From the NCBI RefSeq assembly GCF_020165985.1, contig NZ_JAIUKZ010000001.1, positions 372,001 to 436,000 of the forward strand: 64,000 bases of DNA, written 5' to 3'. Both the position numbers and the translations under genes were made by a program. Of the stretch, positions 62,418-64,000 are shown one piece after another (the stretch's first letter is position 1; each line of letters begins with the position of its first letter). The stretch comes from Bacillus sp. RAR_GA_16. Lineage in GTDB: Bacteria; Bacillota; Bacilli; Bacillales; Guptibacillaceae. The notes beneath the pieces are model-generated. The model did no database searches and was not told the origin of the DNA. It saw nothing but the letters and a program-made list of their open reading frames with translations.

Positions 62418-62696
62418 TTATTTTGCAAGAGCTTTTTGAATTTCTTCCAATACTTGCTCTGCGCCTTCTTTGCTAAGGATTAGCTTTCCGTTACCAATTG
62501 CTAAATTGTCATCGGATACTTCACCAGTTACCTGGCAAGTCATGTTAGGCTTATACTTTTTAAGAATGATGCGCTCGTCGTCAACGTAGATTTCAAGAGC
62601 GTCCTTTTCTGCGATGCCAAGAGTACGGCGTAGTTCGATTGGAATAACAACACGGCCAAGCTCGTCAACTTTACGTACAATACCAGTAGATTTCAT
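62418..62696 (-). CDS. abrB: Transition-state regulator AbrB
   Basis: This 92-residue swapped-hairpin DNA-binding protein begins MKSTGIVRKVDELGRVVIPIE and continues RRTLGIAEKDALEIYVDDER, nearly the B. subtilis AbrB N-domain. The C-terminal domain mediates multimerisation. It represses post-exponential genes. Its promoter carries a Spo0A box, and its position beside metG is as in B. subtilis. Confidence 0.96.
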   Translation of the reverse strand: MKSTGIVRKVDELGRVVIPIELRRTLGIAEKDALEIYVDDERIILKKYKPNMTCQVTGEVSDDNLAIGNGKLILSKEGAEQVLEEIQKALAK

Positions 62697-62741
62697 GTTT
62701 TATACTCCCCTATTCCCAATTTTTTATTAATTACGTCAGGA

Positions 62742-62799
62742 TTCGACAAATTTCTCTATTTATGTTCTATATAATACCAGTGTTTCCCATTAGCGTCAA
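62742..62799 (-). promoter_or_regulatory. abrB promoter with a Spo0A box
   Basis: On the minus strand TTGACG (62799-62794), a 17-bp spacer and TATTAT (62776-62771) form a strong sigma-A promoter. A perfect 0A box TGTCGAA lies at 62748-62742, about 16-22 bp after the expected start. This placement suits repression by Spo0A-P. Confidence 0.85.
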
Positions 62800-62893
62800 T
62801 CCTTTTAAATGGGTAAATATTTCCTAGAAAAGGTCCGCTAAGGGATTGATAGTACTATAAAATTGCCAAAACCTGACTTGCCTATATTAATAA

Positions 62894-62923
62894 TTCGACA
62901 ATTTTCTTGTAAATCCTTCGACA
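62894..62923. promoter_or_regulatory. Two further Spo0A-box heptamers
   Basis: TTCGACA (complement TGTCGAA) occurs at 62894-62900 and 62917-62923, 23 bp apart, upstream of the abrB promoter and on the metG side. They match the 0A-box core exactly. Confidence 0.55.
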
Positions 62924-62969
62924 TGAATTGTAAATTTGTGTAGGTAAAAGGGATTTAAGCCTCGCTTCC

Positions 62970-63105
62970 TTGCAATTATTCCTTAAATTAGTTATATTTT
63001 GATGAAGAAGAATTGCGATTAATGTACATAGCGGTACGCTATTGCGGGCTGTAGTTAAAAGTTGCTAACGTTCTCGTCCATGGTGGGACGGGAGCTTTTT
63101 ATCTA
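62970..63105 (+). promoter_or_regulatory. Promoter, short structured leader and terminator upstream of metG
   Basis: TTGCAA (62970-62975), 17 bp and TATATT (62993-62998) form a promoter. It would transcribe a hairpin ATAGCG-GTA-CGCTAT and then a terminator with arms TCTCGTCC/GGACGGGA and TTTTTAT (about 63070-63105). The result is either a short RNA of about 100 nt or an attenuator of metG. I see no T-box or known riboswitch signature. Confidence 0.6.
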
Positions 63106-63182
63106 GTAACCCCATCTCAAAACGTGACGTTAAGGTGGGGAATTCATTGTTTCTTAAGAACGATCTGACGTTCCACTTATAA

Positions 63183-64000
<818 letters not shown>

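Noticed and set aside
62970-63105. T-box riboswitch before metG
   Set aside because: There is no GGTGGNACCGCG-type T-box, no AGTA motif and no stem I distal loop.

Overview
The window is the chromosomal replication-origin region of a low-GC Gram-positive endospore former of the family Bacillaceae. The gene order from yyaC through parB-parA-noc-rsmG-mnmG-mnmE-khpB-yidC-rnpA-rpmH to dnaA-dnaN-yaaA-recF-remB-gyrB-gyrA, an rRNA operon, guaB, dacA, pdxST, serS, dck-dgk, tadA, the SRP RNA, dnaX-ebfC-recR-yaaL-bofA, a second rRNA operon, csfB, tmk, darA, holB, ricT, yabA, rsmI, abrB and metG is almost that of Bacillus subtilis around 0 degrees. Sporulation genes (yyaC, bofA, csfB, spoIIIJ-type yidC, abrB with Spo0A boxes) confirm an endospore former. 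A Pseudalkalibacillus- or Alkalihalobacillus-like marine or alkaliphilic bacillus is my guess; the sequence alone does not prove it.

Layout. 1-11.7 kb: leftward replichore, nearly all genes on the minus strand, covering segregation (ParA, ParB, Noc with parS and Noc-binding sites), tRNA modification (MnmE, MnmG) and membrane protein insertion (YidC, YidD, KhpB). 11.7-13.95 kb: oriC, with DnaA boxes on both sides of dnaA and an unwinding element (GC patch, DnaA-trios, AT-rich DUE) between dnaA and dnaN. 13.9-21.6 kb: sliding clamp, RecF and gyrase. 21.7-26.9 kb and 49.85-55.1 kb: two rRNA operons in direct orientation about 28.2 kb apart, without spacer tRNAs. 27-36 kb: yaaC, guaB, dacA (frameshifted), vitamin B6 synthesis, serS behind a T-box, a tRNA-Ser and two deoxynucleoside kinases. 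36.3-44.7 kb: the accessory part, with a CPA1-type cation/proton antiporter, two kinds of intergenic repeat, a tyrosine/homogentisate catabolic operon (hppD frameshifted), a tRNA-Arg and two unrecognised membrane-associated proteins. This block lies where B. subtilis has yaaH. 44.7-49.8 kb and 55.4-64 kb: conserved housekeeping genes; xpaC, yaaN and yaaR of the B. subtilis order are absent.

How it works together. DnaA opens the dnaA-dnaN DUE, and YabA and DnaN act back on DnaA. ParB loads on parS and Noc on its own sites, so origin segregation and division-site protection are coded and nucleated in the same kilobases. DnaX, HolB and DnaN are clamp and clamp-loader parts, and GyrAB relieves supercoils ahead of the forks. 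Strong rrn promoters point away from the origin.

Most unusual items: two five-unit arrays of a CCGCG-centred motif phased every 20-21 bp; a pair of long hairpin elements whose arms differ by compensating changes while the apical loop is constant; and three places (23S copy 1, dacA, hppD) where one extra base breaks an otherwise conserved sequence, two of them in G runs, which suggests either sequencing indels or real gene decay.
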